A DNA stretch of 64,000 bases from Actibacterium pelagium (GCF_002285415.1 NZ_NSBU01000007.1:1450583-1514582), one strand, 5' to 3'. Counted from the first letter of the stretch, positions 1 through 8,708 are shown. The notes: generated by a model from the letters alone, not told the origin. Numbers and translations are program-made.

Positions 1-396
1 CGCTATGTCAGCATGAAAGCCGCCGAAGGCAATGTGCGCCGTGGCCCTAGCCTGAGCCACCGGATCGACTGGGTTTACAAACACCGCAACCTGCCGCTGC
101 AGATTACCGCTGAATACGGTCATTGGCGCCGAGTAGTGGACCGTGACGGGCTGGGCGGCTGGATCCATTATTCGCTGCTATCGGGCGTGCGCACCGTGAT
201 CATCGAAGAAGAAATGCTGGCCTTGCGCCGCGCGCCGACCCTTGACGCGGAAGTCCGGGCACATGCCGAGATCAACGCGATCGCCCGTCTCGGTGCCTGC
301 ACCCGAGACTGGTGCGAGGTCCGCGCCGACCGTGTCAAAGGCTGGGTGCCGAAACAGGCCCTGTGGGGCGTCGACCCTGAAGAGATCCGCGAATAA
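1..396 (+). CDS. Bacterial SH3-domain protein, 5' end outside the window
   Basis: The reading frame is open from the first base (R-Y-V-S before the first in-frame Met at 13), so the true start and probably a signal peptide lie upstream of the window. The visible part has two SH3-like segments: 'NVRRGPSLSHRIDWVY' opens the first, which runs through 'GHWRRVVDRDGLGGWIH', and a second runs from 'MLALRRAP' to 'DRVKGWVPKQALWG'. This pattern is that of the small periplasmic SH3 proteins of Alphaproteobacteria. Such domains generally bind peptidoglycan or proteins; no specific role can be read here. It ends 3 bp from the convergent TauE/SafE gene. Confidence 0.85.
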   Translation, partial: RYVSMKAAEGNVRRGPSLSHRIDWVYKHRNLPLQITAEYGHWRRVVDRDGLGGWIHYSLLSGVRTVIIEEEMLALRRAPTLDAEVRAHAEINAIARLGACTRDWCEVRADRVKGWVPKQALWGVDPEEIRE

Positions 397-399
397 GGG

Positions 400-1140
400 C
401 TAGCCCCAAAGAACCTCGTGCAGCAGCTTCAGCGATACGAGGCCCAAAGCGATTTCGATCATCAGAAAGAAAGCTTTCTCCGGCATCACACGGGAAATGG
501 ACGCGCCGCTCCATGCGCCCAACAGCGCCATGGGCGACAGCCATGCGACTTGCTGAACACTTTCCCACGTCAATTGACCCGCAATGATATAGGGCGGCAC
601 TTTCATCAAATTGACGAAGGCAAAGAAGATGGTGACCGTCCCAAGGTAGACCATCTTGTCCAGCCGTTGCGGCAACACATAGGCTTGGAACGGCGGACCA
701 CCTGCGTGCGAGATGTAGCTGGTCAGCCCTGCAAGCGTGCTCCAGAAAATGCCGCGTGGTACATCGGCTGGCTTGATGGGGACTTCGCGCCGCGCAAACC
801 GGTGCCGCATCGTGTTGAAGAGATAGGTTAGCCCGATGCCGGCCAGCAGCAGTTTCACCGCATCTGGGGGCACCACCGTCACCGTAGCAAACCCAGTCAG
901 GATGCCCACTGTCGCCCCGGGCAGCATGATTTTGAGGTTCCGGACAGAGAACGCCTTGCGGAAGAGGTAGACAGCATAGACGTCGGCAAGGTTATACAGC
1001 GGCAAAAGCAACCCTGCTGCAATCGCCGGGTCCATGTACAAAGACAAAAGCGGGACCGCCAGCATGGCGATCATCGGCACCCCGCCCTTAGAAACCCCCA
1101 ACAAAAAAGCCGCCAGACCGGCTACGATCCAAAAGTCCAT
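400..1140 (-). CDS. TauE/SafE family sulfite/anion exporter-like membrane protein
   Basis: A 246-residue integral membrane protein with about 7-8 hydrophobic helices. It has the family's two-fold architecture: an N-terminal glycine-rich 'FLLGVSKGGVPMI' loop and a mid-protein 'SYISHAGGPPFQAYVLP' loop. Family members (formerly DUF81) include exporters of sulfite, sulfoacetate or other small anions, but the substrate here cannot be inferred from context. It lies 27 bp downstream of dcp on the same strand, so it may be co-transcribed with the peptidase. A second, only distantly similar TauE/SafE protein occurs at 29521. Confidence 0.88.
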   Translation of the reverse strand: MDFWIVAGLAAFLLGVSKGGVPMIAMLAVPLLSLYMDPAIAAGLLLPLYNLADVYAVYLFRKAFSVRNLKIMLPGATVGILTGFATVTVVPPDAVKLLLAGIGLTYLFNTMRHRFARREVPIKPADVPRGIFWSTLAGLTSYISHAGGPPFQAYVLPQRLDKMVYLGTVTIFFAFVNLMKVPPYIIAGQLTWESVQQVAWLSPMALLGAWSGASISRVMPEKAFFLMIEIALGLVSLKLLHEVLWG

Positions 1141-1167
1141 ACTGGTTCTCCGGGCGTCCGAAGCAGC

Positions 1168-3189
1168 TTAAGCTGCCAGACCCCGCCCCTTCAGCAAGGC
1201 CTCTGGCCCCGGCATCTTGCCGCGGAACTGCAGATACAGCTGCTCGGCGTCTTCCGATCCGCCCTTGGACAGGATGAACTGCTCTAGCCTTGAGGCCATG
1301 TTCGGATCGAAGGGGCCATCGGCCTCTTCAAAGGCGGCAAATGCGTCGGCGTCCATCACCTCGGACCACATGTAGCTGTAGTAGCCGCTGGAATAGCCGT
1401 CACCAGAAAAGACATGCGCGAAATGAGGGGTCGCGTGGCGCATGGAAATGGCATGGGGCATGCCAATGCCTGAAAGAACCTCGGCCTGTTTGGCCATCGG
1501 GTCGGCAGGCGCTGCGCCTTCGTGGAAGGACAGGTCCACCAGTGCCGAGGCCACGTATTCCACCGTCTGGAACCCCATATTGTAGGTGGCGGCTTTCAGC
1601 AGGCGATCCAGCATGTCCTTTGGCATGGGCTCGCCGGTCTCGGCGTGGGTGGCGTATTTCTGAAGGACCTCTGGGACCTCTAGCCAATGTTCGTAAAGCT
1701 GGCTTGGCAATTCCACGAAATCCCGGGCAACCGAGGTGCCCGAAATGGATTCATAGGTCACGTTCGACAGCATCTGGTGCAGCGCATGGCCGAATTCATG
1801 GAAAAGCGTCCGCGCGTCGTCATAGGACAGAAGCGCGGGCTTGCCCTTGGCCGGTTTGGCAAAGTTGCAGACGTTGTGGACGATCGGGCGCTCTTCGCCA
1901 TCCAGACGGTTTTGAGACCGGCTGGCCGAACACCACGCACCGGACCGTTTCGACCCGCGCGCAAAGTAGTCCCCCATGAAGACCGCGATATGTTCGCCGC
2001 CGCGGGTTACTTCCCAGGCGCGGACGTCGGGATGGTAAAGGCTGGCCTCTAGCGGTGTGAACTCTAGCCCGAACAGGCGGTTCGCACAGTCGAACTGCGC
2101 CTCGATCATGCGATCGAGTTGCAGGTAAGGCTTCAGCTCTGCCTCATCCAGATCATGATCGGCCTTCCGGCGGGCCTCGGAGTAATAATGCCAGTCCCAC
2201 GGCTCTAACCGCCCATTAATCCCATCAGCGTGCATACGCTCTTCCAGAACCTCTGCATCGCGATCAGCGGCGGCCTTGGCCGGTTCCCAAACTTGCATCA
2301 GCAACTCGCGCACGCGGTCTGGGTTCTTGGCCATTTCGGTTTCTAGCTTGAAGCTTGCGAAATCCTTGTAGCCCAGCAACTTGGCGCGTTCTTCTCGCAA
2401 GGCCAGCGTCTCGGCGGCGATGCCACGGTTGTCGGTGTCACCGCCATTGGCACCCCGCGCGACCCAGGCGCGATAGGCTTTCTCGCGCAGATCGCGGCGC
2501 GGAGAGAACTGCAGGAATGGCGTAATGATCGAGCGGGACAGGGTCACGACCGGGCCTTTTGCGCCCTTTTCTTCACCAGCTGCACGCGCGGCGGTCACCA
2601 CGAAATCAGGCAGACCTTCCAGATCAGCCTCGGTCAGTTCCATGAACCATTCGCGTTCATCGGCCAGCAGGTTCTGCGTGAACTCGGTCCCCAGCACTGC
2701 GAGGCGGGATTTGACCTCTTTTAACCGGTCTGCCTCGGCCCCCTGTAACTTGGCGCCTGAACGTACAAAAGAGCGGTGAGTCAGGTACAGCACACGTTCC
2801 TGTTCGTCGGTCAGGTCTAGGGCGTCCTGACCCTCCCACAACGCGTCGATCCGCGCGAACAGTTTCTCGTTCATCGTAATTTCCGAAGAGTAAGCCGACA
2901 GCTTTGGCGCAAATTCACGCTGAAGCGCTTCGCGCGCAGAATTACTGTCGGCGCCAGCGACGGAATAGAAGGTGCCAAGGACCTTACCCAACAGCTTGTC
3001 TGCGCGTTCCAGCGCCTCGATCGTGTTGGCAAAGGTGGGCGCATCGCCACTGTCCGCGATCGCCGCGATATTGGCCCGCGCTTCATCCAATGCGGCCTCG
3101 AACGCCGGGGCAAAATCCTCATCAGAGATGTCCGCATAGGGGGCGATTTGGAACGGCGTGTCCCAGTCGGACAAAAGCGGGTTGGTCAT
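1168..3189 (-). CDS. dcp: Dipeptidyl carboxypeptidase / M3 family zinc metallopeptidase
   Basis: A 673-residue protein matching M3 (thimet oligopeptidase) enzymes in length, close to the roughly 680 of E. coli Dcp. The zinc motif HExxH is visible as 'LFHEFGHALHQ' (about residues 460-470), followed by the downstream 'DFVELPSQLYEHW' segment containing the third ligand Glu. The C-terminal 'FSGDGYSSGYYSYMWSEVM' matches the Tyr/Gly-rich substrate loop. Family knowledge: it releases dipeptides from peptide C-termini (Dcp) or degrades signal peptides (OpdA). The overall sequence pattern is closer to Dcp as I remember it. There is no signal peptide, so it should be cytoplasmic. Confidence 0.9.
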   Translation of the reverse strand: MTNPLLSDWDTPFQIAPYADISDEDFAPAFEAALDEARANIAAIADSGDAPTFANTIEALERADKLLGKVLGTFYSVAGADSNSAREALQREFAPKLSAYSSEITMNEKLFARIDALWEGQDALDLTDEQERVLYLTHRSFVRSGAKLQGAEADRLKEVKSRLAVLGTEFTQNLLADEREWFMELTEADLEGLPDFVVTAARAAGEEKGAKGPVVTLSRSIITPFLQFSPRRDLREKAYRAWVARGANGGDTDNRGIAAETLALREERAKLLGYKDFASFKLETEMAKNPDRVRELLMQVWEPAKAAADRDAEVLEERMHADGINGRLEPWDWHYYSEARRKADHDLDEAELKPYLQLDRMIEAQFDCANRLFGLEFTPLEASLYHPDVRAWEVTRGGEHIAVFMGDYFARGSKRSGAWCSASRSQNRLDGEERPIVHNVCNFAKPAKGKPALLSYDDARTLFHEFGHALHQMLSNVTYESISGTSVARDFVELPSQLYEHWLEVPEVLQKYATHAETGEPMPKDMLDRLLKAATYNMGFQTVEYVASALVDLSFHEGAAPADPMAKQAEVLSGIGMPHAISMRHATPHFAHVFSGDGYSSGYYSYMWSEVMDADAFAAFEEADGPFDPNMASRLEQFILSKGGSEDAEQLYLQFRGKMPGPEALLKGRGLAA

Positions 3190-3256
3190 GGCGATCTCCT
3201 TTGCGGATGAAGCTAGGAGCGCGGCCGGGAAAGGTCCAGAACCCTTGAAGATTTTG

Positions 3257-4294
3257 TTACGCGTCGCCGCTACAAACCGGGCAATCCGCGCGCGGTTTGA
3301 GGTTCATCTGGCGGTTCTCGCCGTAAAGCGCATCGTAAAACAGCATCCGGCCCCGCAGGCTTTCGCCCGCGCCGCCCAATTCCTTAATTGCCTCGACCGC
3401 CATCATGGACCCGACCACCCCCGGCAAGGCGCCTATGACGCCCACGGCGGCACAGGACGGGGCCAATTCCGGGGCGGGGGCTTTGGGGAAGACGCATTGG
3501 TAACAGGGCGCGCCCTTTGCTGGATCATACAGGCTGATCTGGCCTTCCCACTGGGTGATCGCCGCCGAGATCAATGGGGTTTTGGTTTCCACCGCGATGC
3601 GGTTGACCATGTAACGGGTGTCGAAATTATCGGTGCCGTCGAGGATCAGGTCATAATCTGCGAACAGCTCTCGCGCGTCGTCTTCTGTCAGGCGGCGGTG
3701 ATAGGGGCGGACCTCTACATGCGGGTTGATGCCATGCATCGTGATCTCGGCGGAAAAGACCTTGGGTACGCCGACCCGGTCGTCGCTGTGGATCACCTGG
3801 CGTTGCAGGTTGGACAGATCGACCTCGTCATCGTCAATCACACCAATGGTCCCCACACCTGCCGCGGCCAGATACATCAGCGCGGGCGAGCCCAGCCCCC
3901 CTGCCCCGATCACCAGAACCTTCGCGTCTTTCAGGCGTTTTTGTCCGGGGCCGCCGATTTCGCGTAAGGTGATGTGGCGGGCGTAACGCTCCAACTCGCT
4001 GGCCGAGAACGGTCCGACGGGCACTTGCTTGGCGGGTTTGGGTTTGGCGCGGGCTTTGAGTTGGCGCAGGACCACGCGGTAGCCTGCGATCAGTGCGATC
4101 GCCCCGCCCAAAAGCAGCCACTCTCCCAGCGAGCCGCCTGTTGCCTGTTTCAGCGGGTTATCTCCGGGCAGGACATGCACCAGCAGGACGCCCAGATAAA
4201 GCATGCCGATCATCGCCCAGCGCATCCGGTACGGTGCTTTCATTGCCGCCCCGATGCCCCAAAGCACCGCCGCCATGACCAGTACAAACCCCAT
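3257..4294 (-). CDS. moeB: ThiF/MoeB/HesA-family adenylyltransferase with an N-terminal membrane region
   Basis: The E1-like domain spans about residues 98-345. It shows the ATP-binding 'VIGAGGLGSPAL' motif, the 'DDDEVDLSNLQRQVIH' segment and the 'DGTDNFDTRYMVN' segment. Paired zinc cysteines are in 'CYQCVF' and 'CPVC'. Such enzymes adenylate the C-terminal glycine of MoaD or ThiS for sulfur transfer in molybdopterin or thiamine synthesis. Unusually, the first 75 or so residues contain three hydrophobic segments (1-17, 24-43, 55-75), predicting membrane anchoring. Its ATG overlaps the dut stop in an ATGA, so translation is probably coupled. Whether it serves MoaD or ThiS is not decided. Confidence 0.85.
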   Translation of the reverse strand: MGFVLVMAAVLWGIGAAMKAPYRMRWAMIGMLYLGVLLVHVLPGDNPLKQATGGSLGEWLLLGGAIALIAGYRVVLRQLKARAKPKPAKQVPVGPFSASELERYARHITLREIGGPGQKRLKDAKVLVIGAGGLGSPALMYLAAAGVGTIGVIDDDEVDLSNLQRQVIHSDDRVGVPKVFSAEITMHGINPHVEVRPYHRRLTEDDARELFADYDLILDGTDNFDTRYMVNRIAVETKTPLISAAITQWEGQISLYDPAKGAPCYQCVFPKAPAPELAPSCAAVGVIGALPGVVGSMMAVEAIKELGGAGESLRGRMLFYDALYGENRQMNLKPRADCPVCSGDA

Positions 4295-4761
4295 CAGCAG
4301 CGCCCCGTAGAGCCAAAACCGCCCTCGCCGCGGGTCGTATCGCCAAGAGCGTCGGCAACCGCAAACTGCGCCTGCACCACCGGCGCGATGATGGCCTGCG
4401 CGACCCGATCCCCGTGGTGGATCGTAAAGGCGTCGGCCCCGAGGTTGATCAGAAGGACCCCAAGCGGGCCACGATAGTCGCTGTCGATCGTGCCCGGCGT
4501 ATTTGGCAGCGAAATCCCATGCTTCAGCGCGAGGCCAGAGCGGGGACGGATCTGCATCTCTAACCCTTCGGGGATTTCAACGCGCAGGCCGGTGGGAACG
4601 ATGCGGCGTTCCATCGGGGCAAGGGTGAACCCCTCAGCGCGGATATCCTCGGGCAGGTTCGCGCGGATATCGGCCCCGGCGGCCCCGGCAGTTTCATAAG
4701 AGGGCAAGGCGATGGCGGGATCGGCCCAGTCTTCGCGCAGGACGCGGATAGTGGGGGTCAT
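4294..4761 (-). CDS. dut: Deoxyuridine 5'-triphosphate nucleotidohydrolase (dUTPase)
   Basis: The enzyme hydrolyses dUTP to dUMP, keeping uracil out of DNA and feeding dTMP synthesis. Conserved trimeric dUTPase motifs are visible in order: 'SYETAGAAGADIRA', 'RPRSGLALKHGI', 'NTPGTIDSDYRG', 'GDRVAQAIIAP' and the C-terminal 'RGEGGFGSTG'. The longer open frame starts at 4827, but the ATG at 4761 (MTPTIRV) forms an ATGA overlap with the coaBC stop and begins where family members begin, giving 155 residues. Gene order coaBC-dut is common in Proteobacteria. Confidence 0.95.
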   Translation of the reverse strand: MTPTIRVLREDWADPAIALPSYETAGAAGADIRANLPEDIRAEGFTLAPMERRIVPTGLRVEIPEGLEMQIRPRSGLALKHGISLPNTPGTIDSDYRGPLGVLLINLGADAFTIHHGDRVAQAIIAPVVQAQFAVADALGDTTRGEGGFGSTGRC

Positions 4762-5951
4762 GCCAAAGCCTCGGCGATAGCGTTGGCAAGGCGTGCGGCG
4801 ACCTGATCCTTGCTCATCCGGGGCCATTCCTCGGTCCCGTCGGTGCGGATCACGGTGACCGAATTCTCGGCCCCGCCCATGATCCCCGTTTCAGGAGAGA
4901 CATCGTTGGCGACGATCCAGTCGCAGCCCTTGCGCTGTCGCTTGGCGGTTGCATGGGCGATGACGTCGTCTGTCTCAGCGGCAAACCCCACGACCAGTGA
5001 TGGCCGGCCCTTGGTCATGCCGCTGACCGTGGCCAGAATGTCGGGGTTTTCGGCAAAGGACAGGTCCGGCGTGCCGCCCTTGGTTTTCTTCATCTTGCTG
5101 TCCGAGGCATTCTCGACGCGCCAATCGGCAACCGCAGCCGCGAAAATCGCGGCGTCGGCGGGCAAGCCCCGCTGCACCGCCTGCAACATCTGCTGCGCGG
5201 TTTCGACTTTGACCACTTTCACACCTTCGGGTGGCGCGACAGAGGCGGGTCCAGTGACAAAGGTTACCTGCGCTCCCAAGGCGGCCAAGGCCCGCGCGAT
5301 GGCGGTTCCCTGCGCCCCGCTGGACCGGTTCGCGATATAGCGGACCGGGTCGATCGGTTCGTGTGTCGGGCCAGAGGTCACGACGATATGCTTCCCTTTG
5401 AGCGGGCCATCCATAAGGGCGGCTTCGACGGCTGCGACGATATCCGGCACCTCGGACATGCGGCCGGGGCCAAATTCGCCACAGGCCATGTCGCCCTCGG
5501 TCGGACCGACGAACAGGATGCCGTCGCCTTTCAGCGTTTCCAGATTGCGTTGCGTGGCGGGGTGTTCCCACATGCGAACGTTCATCGCAGGGGCCAGAAG
5601 CACGCGCTTGTCCGTCGCCATCAACAGGGTCGAGGCCAGATCATTTGCCAGACCACCCGCCATCTTTCCCATCAGGTCCGCCGTCGCAGGCGCGACAACC
5701 ACCAGATCTGCGGCGCGAGACAGCTCGATATGGCCCATTTCGGCCTCATCGGTCAGGTCAAACAAGTCGCGATAGACCTTTTGCGCCGACAGCGCCGAGG
5801 CTGACAGGGGCGTTACGAATTCCTCTGCCGCCTTGGTCAAAACGGGCGTCACCGTGGCGCCGCGTTCCCGCAGTCGCCGGATCAGGTCCAAGGACTTGAA
5901 CGCGGCAATTCCACCGCCAATGATCAGTAAGATACGCTTTCCTGCCAGCAT
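4758..5951 (-). CDS. coaBC: Bifunctional phosphopantothenoylcysteine decarboxylase/synthetase
   Basis: A 397-residue fusion enzyme of coenzyme A synthesis. The N-terminal flavoprotein decarboxylase half (CoaC, about 1-185) begins 'KRILLIIGGGIAAFKSLDLI' and contains the active-site 'APAMNVRMWEHPATQRN' motif. The C-terminal synthetase half (CoaB, about 190-397) contains 'VVTSGPTHEPIDPVRYIANRS' and the 'AVADWRVE' segment. It is the first gene of a three-gene, end-overlapping operon with dut and the MoeB-like gene; all three are joined by ATGA overlaps. Confidence 0.96.
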   Translation of the reverse strand: MLAGKRILLIIGGGIAAFKSLDLIRRLRERGATVTPVLTKAAEEFVTPLSASALSAQKVYRDLFDLTDEAEMGHIELSRAADLVVVAPATADLMGKMAGGLANDLASTLLMATDKRVLLAPAMNVRMWEHPATQRNLETLKGDGILFVGPTEGDMACGEFGPGRMSEVPDIVAAVEAALMDGPLKGKHIVVTSGPTHEPIDPVRYIANRSSGAQGTAIARALAALGAQVTFVTGPASVAPPEGVKVVKVETAQQMLQAVQRGLPADAAIFAAAVADWRVENASDSKMKKTKGGTPDLSFAENPDILATVSGMTKGRPSLVVGFAAETDDVIAHATAKRQRKGCDWIVANDVSPETGIMGGAENSVTVIRTDGTEEWPRMSKDQVAARLANAIAEALA

Positions 5952-6018
5952 CTTGGCCTCCGCCTAGGTCTTGGCCCGACCCTAGGGGCTGGGCGCGGAA
6001 GTGACAAGCATCGGCATG

Positions 6019-6816
6019 TCACTGAAATGCGGCACAGGGGTCTTCACGTTCGGTTGGGTCGGTCACCAGCCAAAGGTCAAAAGGTTCACCGGGATCAGGG
6101 GTTTCCTCGAACTGCCCGATGGACAGCAGGGTCAGGTCTGGCGCCGCAACACGCAGGTTGTGCGGCACGCCCCAATCTGACCGCGCGTGGCCATTGCCCG
6201 TGATCACGACCACCGGCCCGCCCGTCGCCTGAAACGCCTCGACGACCGCTTGGGCAATCGCCGCATCCCGAAGGCGCTGCGCCTCTACCATGCCCGGCAG
6301 CATTTCCGGTGGTAAGGCGTCACAATGGGCCGTCATCTGAGCCGCCTCTCGGGTTTCACGCTGGTCTTCGGGCAACGGTGTTGTCAGCCCGTATCGTTCA
6401 GCCCCATCCCCAAAGAGGGCGGCTGCCCCCTCGCTAATTGCGCGGCGTACGTTCTGGCGCGGCAAGGCTCCGCCGTAAATACGAGCAGAGGACGTCGTGA
6501 AAATGGGATAGTACATGTTAAAATCAGGCCAGCCCGTATCGGCCCAATTCAAAGCCTCGGCCAATTCACCAGCCGCAGCACCGACAAGGTCATTCGCGAC
6601 TTCAGCCTGTTCCGGGGTCAGCATTTCAAACACGATTGCCGCCGGTTGAATAGCCTTCACAGCCCGAACCTGATGTGTGTGATGGGCGGCATTATCGTGC
6701 ACCTCGCCCAGCAAAACGACATCGCTTTGCGGCAAGCCATCCAAGCCATCCGAGGATATCAGCTCTGCGAACGTCGGCGTTGCGACAAAGCAGAGCCCAA
6801 GGATCAGCCGAAGAAT
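6019..6816 (-). CDS. ChaN-family haem-binding-like secreted protein, non-canonical start
   Basis: The mature part matches ChaN/DUF399 proteins: 'VVLLGEVHDNAAHHTHQ', 'VFEMLTPEQ', 'NWADTGWPDFNMYYPIF' and 'VVVITGNGHARSDWGVP'. Known ChaN-type proteins bind haem at the outer membrane. The frame stays open back to 7098, but that region lies wholly inside rpoH. A signal-like stretch 'LRLILGLCFVATPTFA' begins only at the end of rpoH, where no ATG, GTG or TTG is in frame. Candidate starts are ATT at 6816 or CTG at 6807, the latter overlapping the rpoH stop; I chose 6816 because it keeps the basic n-region. Translation is probably coupled to rpoH. The start is uncertain, the family assignment fairly firm. 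Confidence 0.75.
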   Translation of the reverse strand: MLRLILGLCFVATPTFAELISSDGLDGLPQSDVVLLGEVHDNAAHHTHQVRAVKAIQPAAIVFEMLTPEQAEVANDLVGAAAGELAEALNWADTGWPDFNMYYPIFTTSSARIYGGALPRQNVRRAISEGAAALFGDGAERYGLTTPLPEDQRETREAAQMTAHCDALPPEMLPGMVEAQRLRDAAIAQAVVEAFQATGGPVVVITGNGHARSDWGVPHNLRVAAPDLTLLSIGQFEETPDPGEPFDLWLVTDPTEREDPCAAFQ

Positions 6817-7679
6817 GCCTCTACCTCGCGGTTTTCGCTGACCAGACGTTTGCGCATTTTCTCGAAGGACGCGGCTTCCAGTTGGCGCACACGCTCTTTC
6901 GACAGACCCAGCTCTTCGCCTAGGCTTTCCAATGTCCGCGCCGGTTCGCGCAGCTTGCGTTCGCGAATAATGAACTGCTCGCGGGGTTTCAAAATCGACA
7001 TCGCATCCAACAGCCAACCCCGCAGGGCTTCTGTGTCGTGAGCATGTTCGACCACCTCTTCTGCCTGAGCCGAGTCGTCTTCCAGCGCGTCGATCCATTC
7101 GCGTCCCTCGTCATCCACTGATTGCGTAGCATTCAGCGAAAAGTCAGAGCCCGCAAGGCGCCCTTGCATCATTTCGACATCGTGAAGCGGCACGCCAACT
7201 TCGGTCGCGATCAGCTGGCGCAGCTGATGTCCGTCCAGAGTGTCGCCACGCGCCTCGGCTTCACGCTCCAGACGCGCCTGAACGCGCTTCATGTTGAAGA
7301 AAAGCGATTTCTGGGAAGAGGTCGAACCGGTTCGCACCATGGACCAGTTGCGCATGACGTAATCCTGGATCGAGGCCTTGATCCACCAGACCGAATAAGT
7401 CGAAAAACGTACCCCACGGTCCGGGTCGAACTTGTCCGCAGCCTTCATCAAACCCAACCCGGCCTCTTGGATCAGGTCATTCATCGGGGCCCCGTAACGC
7501 CGGAACTTTGCCGCCATAGAGATTGCAAGACGCATGTACGCGGTGATCAGGCGATGCAGCGCCTCTTCGTCACGTTCATCACGCCAAGCATAGGCAAGGC
7601 GACGTTCCGTTTCAGCATCCAGCAGTTCTGCCTTCATTGCCACGCGAGACAAGGAAAAATCGTTGTTATCTAGGGGCAT
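6804..7679 (-). CDS. rpoH: RNA polymerase sigma-32-type factor (RpoH2-like)
   Basis: A 291-residue sigma-70 family factor. Region 2 shows 'YMRLAISMAAKFRRYGAPMNDLIQEAGLGLMKAADKFDPDRGVRFSTYSVWWIKASIQDYV', and just after it lies the RpoH-box-like 'SSQKSLFFNMKR'. Region 4 shows 'LESLGEELGLSKERVRQLEAASFEKMR'. In Rhodobacter two RpoH paralogues exist, and RpoH2 responds mainly to singlet oxygen. The shorter, divergent N-terminus suggests RpoH2, but only a tree would settle this. A strong Shine-Dalgarno (GGAGGT) precedes the ATG. The 3' end overlaps the chaN-like gene. Confidence 0.92.
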   Translation of the reverse strand: MPLDNNDFSLSRVAMKAELLDAETERRLAYAWRDERDEEALHRLITAYMRLAISMAAKFRRYGAPMNDLIQEAGLGLMKAADKFDPDRGVRFSTYSVWWIKASIQDYVMRNWSMVRTGSTSSQKSLFFNMKRVQARLEREAEARGDTLDGHQLRQLIATEVGVPLHDVEMMQGRLAGSDFSLNATQSVDDEGREWIDALEDDSAQAEEVVEHAHDTEALRGWLLDAMSILKPREQFIIRERKLREPARTLESLGEELGLSKERVRQLEAASFEKMRKRLVSENREVEAFFG

Positions 7680-7965
7680 CGGACCTCCAACCGTACCAAG
7701 GAGCAGCGTTTTTTGCTTTTCTTCAATCTGGATACGTGGGGGGCGCGGTTCCGGATCAAAACAATAGAAAACAAATTTGGTCAGCTTTTCGATTTCGAGT
7801 TGATGCTAGCCAAATCGCCCTTTGTGCAGCAATCGCCAAAGACTCACATTAAATGTGCATTCAAACGCATAAATGCGCATCACATCTGCGCGATTAGTTC
7901 TTGTAATGGTCAGGCCCACAAATCGCGATTGGGGAAATTTGCATCGCACGGCTAGGCTGCGTGCC

Positions 7966-8652
7966 ATGACTTATGATCTTTATATTGGCGCAAGAACCTA
8001 TTCATCCTGGTCGCTGCGCGGCTGGCTGATGATTGCGAAATTCAACCTACCTGCGAAAGTGCACATGGTAGACCTGTACGGGTCCGATATGGCCCGTGAT
8101 CTGGCCCACCTGGCCCCGGCGCGGTTAGTTCCGGTCCTGCGCACGCCCGAAGGCGACGCGGTACAGGATACCCTAGCCATCGCCGAAACACTGGCTGAAC
8201 GGCACCCCAAGGCCGGTCTTTGGCCAGCCGACGCTTCTGCCCGCATGTTGGCGCGCTGGTTAGTGGCTGAGATGCATTCCGGCTTTGGCAATTTGCGGAA
8301 TGATTGCCCAATGAACCTTGCGCATCGGTGGGTTGGATTTGAACCCTCTGTGGGTGTTCTGGACGACCTGAAGTGGATCGAAGAGCTTTGGGCCGCAGCG
8401 CGCAAGAAATTTGGCGGCGACGGCCCGTGGCTCTTTGGCGAGTACTCTCTGGCAGATGTGTTTTATGCCCCGGTGGCCGCTCGGATCGCCTGTTACGAGC
8501 TGCCGGTGTCCAAGGCCGCGCAGGCTTATGTGCAGGCGCATTTGAACGACCCAGCCTTCCGTGAATGGCGGGCCGAGGGCGCCAAGCAGATTATCCTGCC
8601 CAAGCCCTACCAGATGCCGCTTGAAACTGCCCCTTGGCCGGTCGCGGATTAA
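7966..8652 (+). CDS. Glutathione S-transferase family protein
   Basis: A 228-residue protein with an N-terminal thioredoxin-like half (about 1-80) containing 'YSSWSLRGWLM' where the catalytic Ser/Tyr loop lies, 'RLVPVLRTPEGDAVQDTLAIAETLAERHP' (cis-Pro and Ser/Glu/Asp glutathione-site region), and a helical C-terminal half with the conserved 'WLFGEYSLADVFYAPVAARI' motif. The open frame extends upstream to 7873, but the ATG at 7966 gives the usual GST N-terminus (MTYDLYIGA). The 286 bp between it and divergent rpoH hold no other gene that I can support. The substrate is unknown. Confidence 0.88.
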   Translation: MTYDLYIGARTYSSWSLRGWLMIAKFNLPAKVHMVDLYGSDMARDLAHLAPARLVPVLRTPEGDAVQDTLAIAETLAERHPKAGLWPADASARMLARWLVAEMHSGFGNLRNDCPMNLAHRWVGFEPSVGVLDDLKWIEELWAAARKKFGGDGPWLFGEYSLADVFYAPVAARIACYELPVSKAAQAYVQAHLNDPAFREWRAEGAKQIILPKPYQMPLETAPWPVAD

Positions 8653-8671
8653 CGCCCTGTAAACTCCTCTT

Positions 8672-8700
8672 TCGTAGCGGTTAACCATGAACCGCTACGA
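8672..8700. promoter_or_regulatory. Perfect 11-bp inverted repeat containing TTAACCAT, just upstream of comM
   Basis: Arms TCGTAGCGGTT (8672-8682) and AACCGCTACGA (8690-8700) flank a 7-nt centre, ending 8 bp before the comM ATG. The octamer TTAACCAT (8681-8688) spans the left arm end and the centre. As I recall it, TTAACCAT is the CtrA half-site described for Rhodobacterales. No T-run follows, so this is not a typical terminator. It may be an operator or an mRNA hairpin next to the comM ribosome binding site. Confidence 0.55.
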
Positions 8701-8708
8701 GAGGCCCC

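Noticed and set aside
6817-7098. N-terminal extension of the chaN-like frame
   Set aside because: It overlaps rpoH in another frame, is Arg/Gly-rich and sits before an evident signal peptide.
7866-7877. CGCAT-AA-ATGCG inverted repeat between rpoH and the GST gene
   Set aside because: Short 5-bp arms in a region with several ATGCG/CGCAT words; not enough to call an operator.
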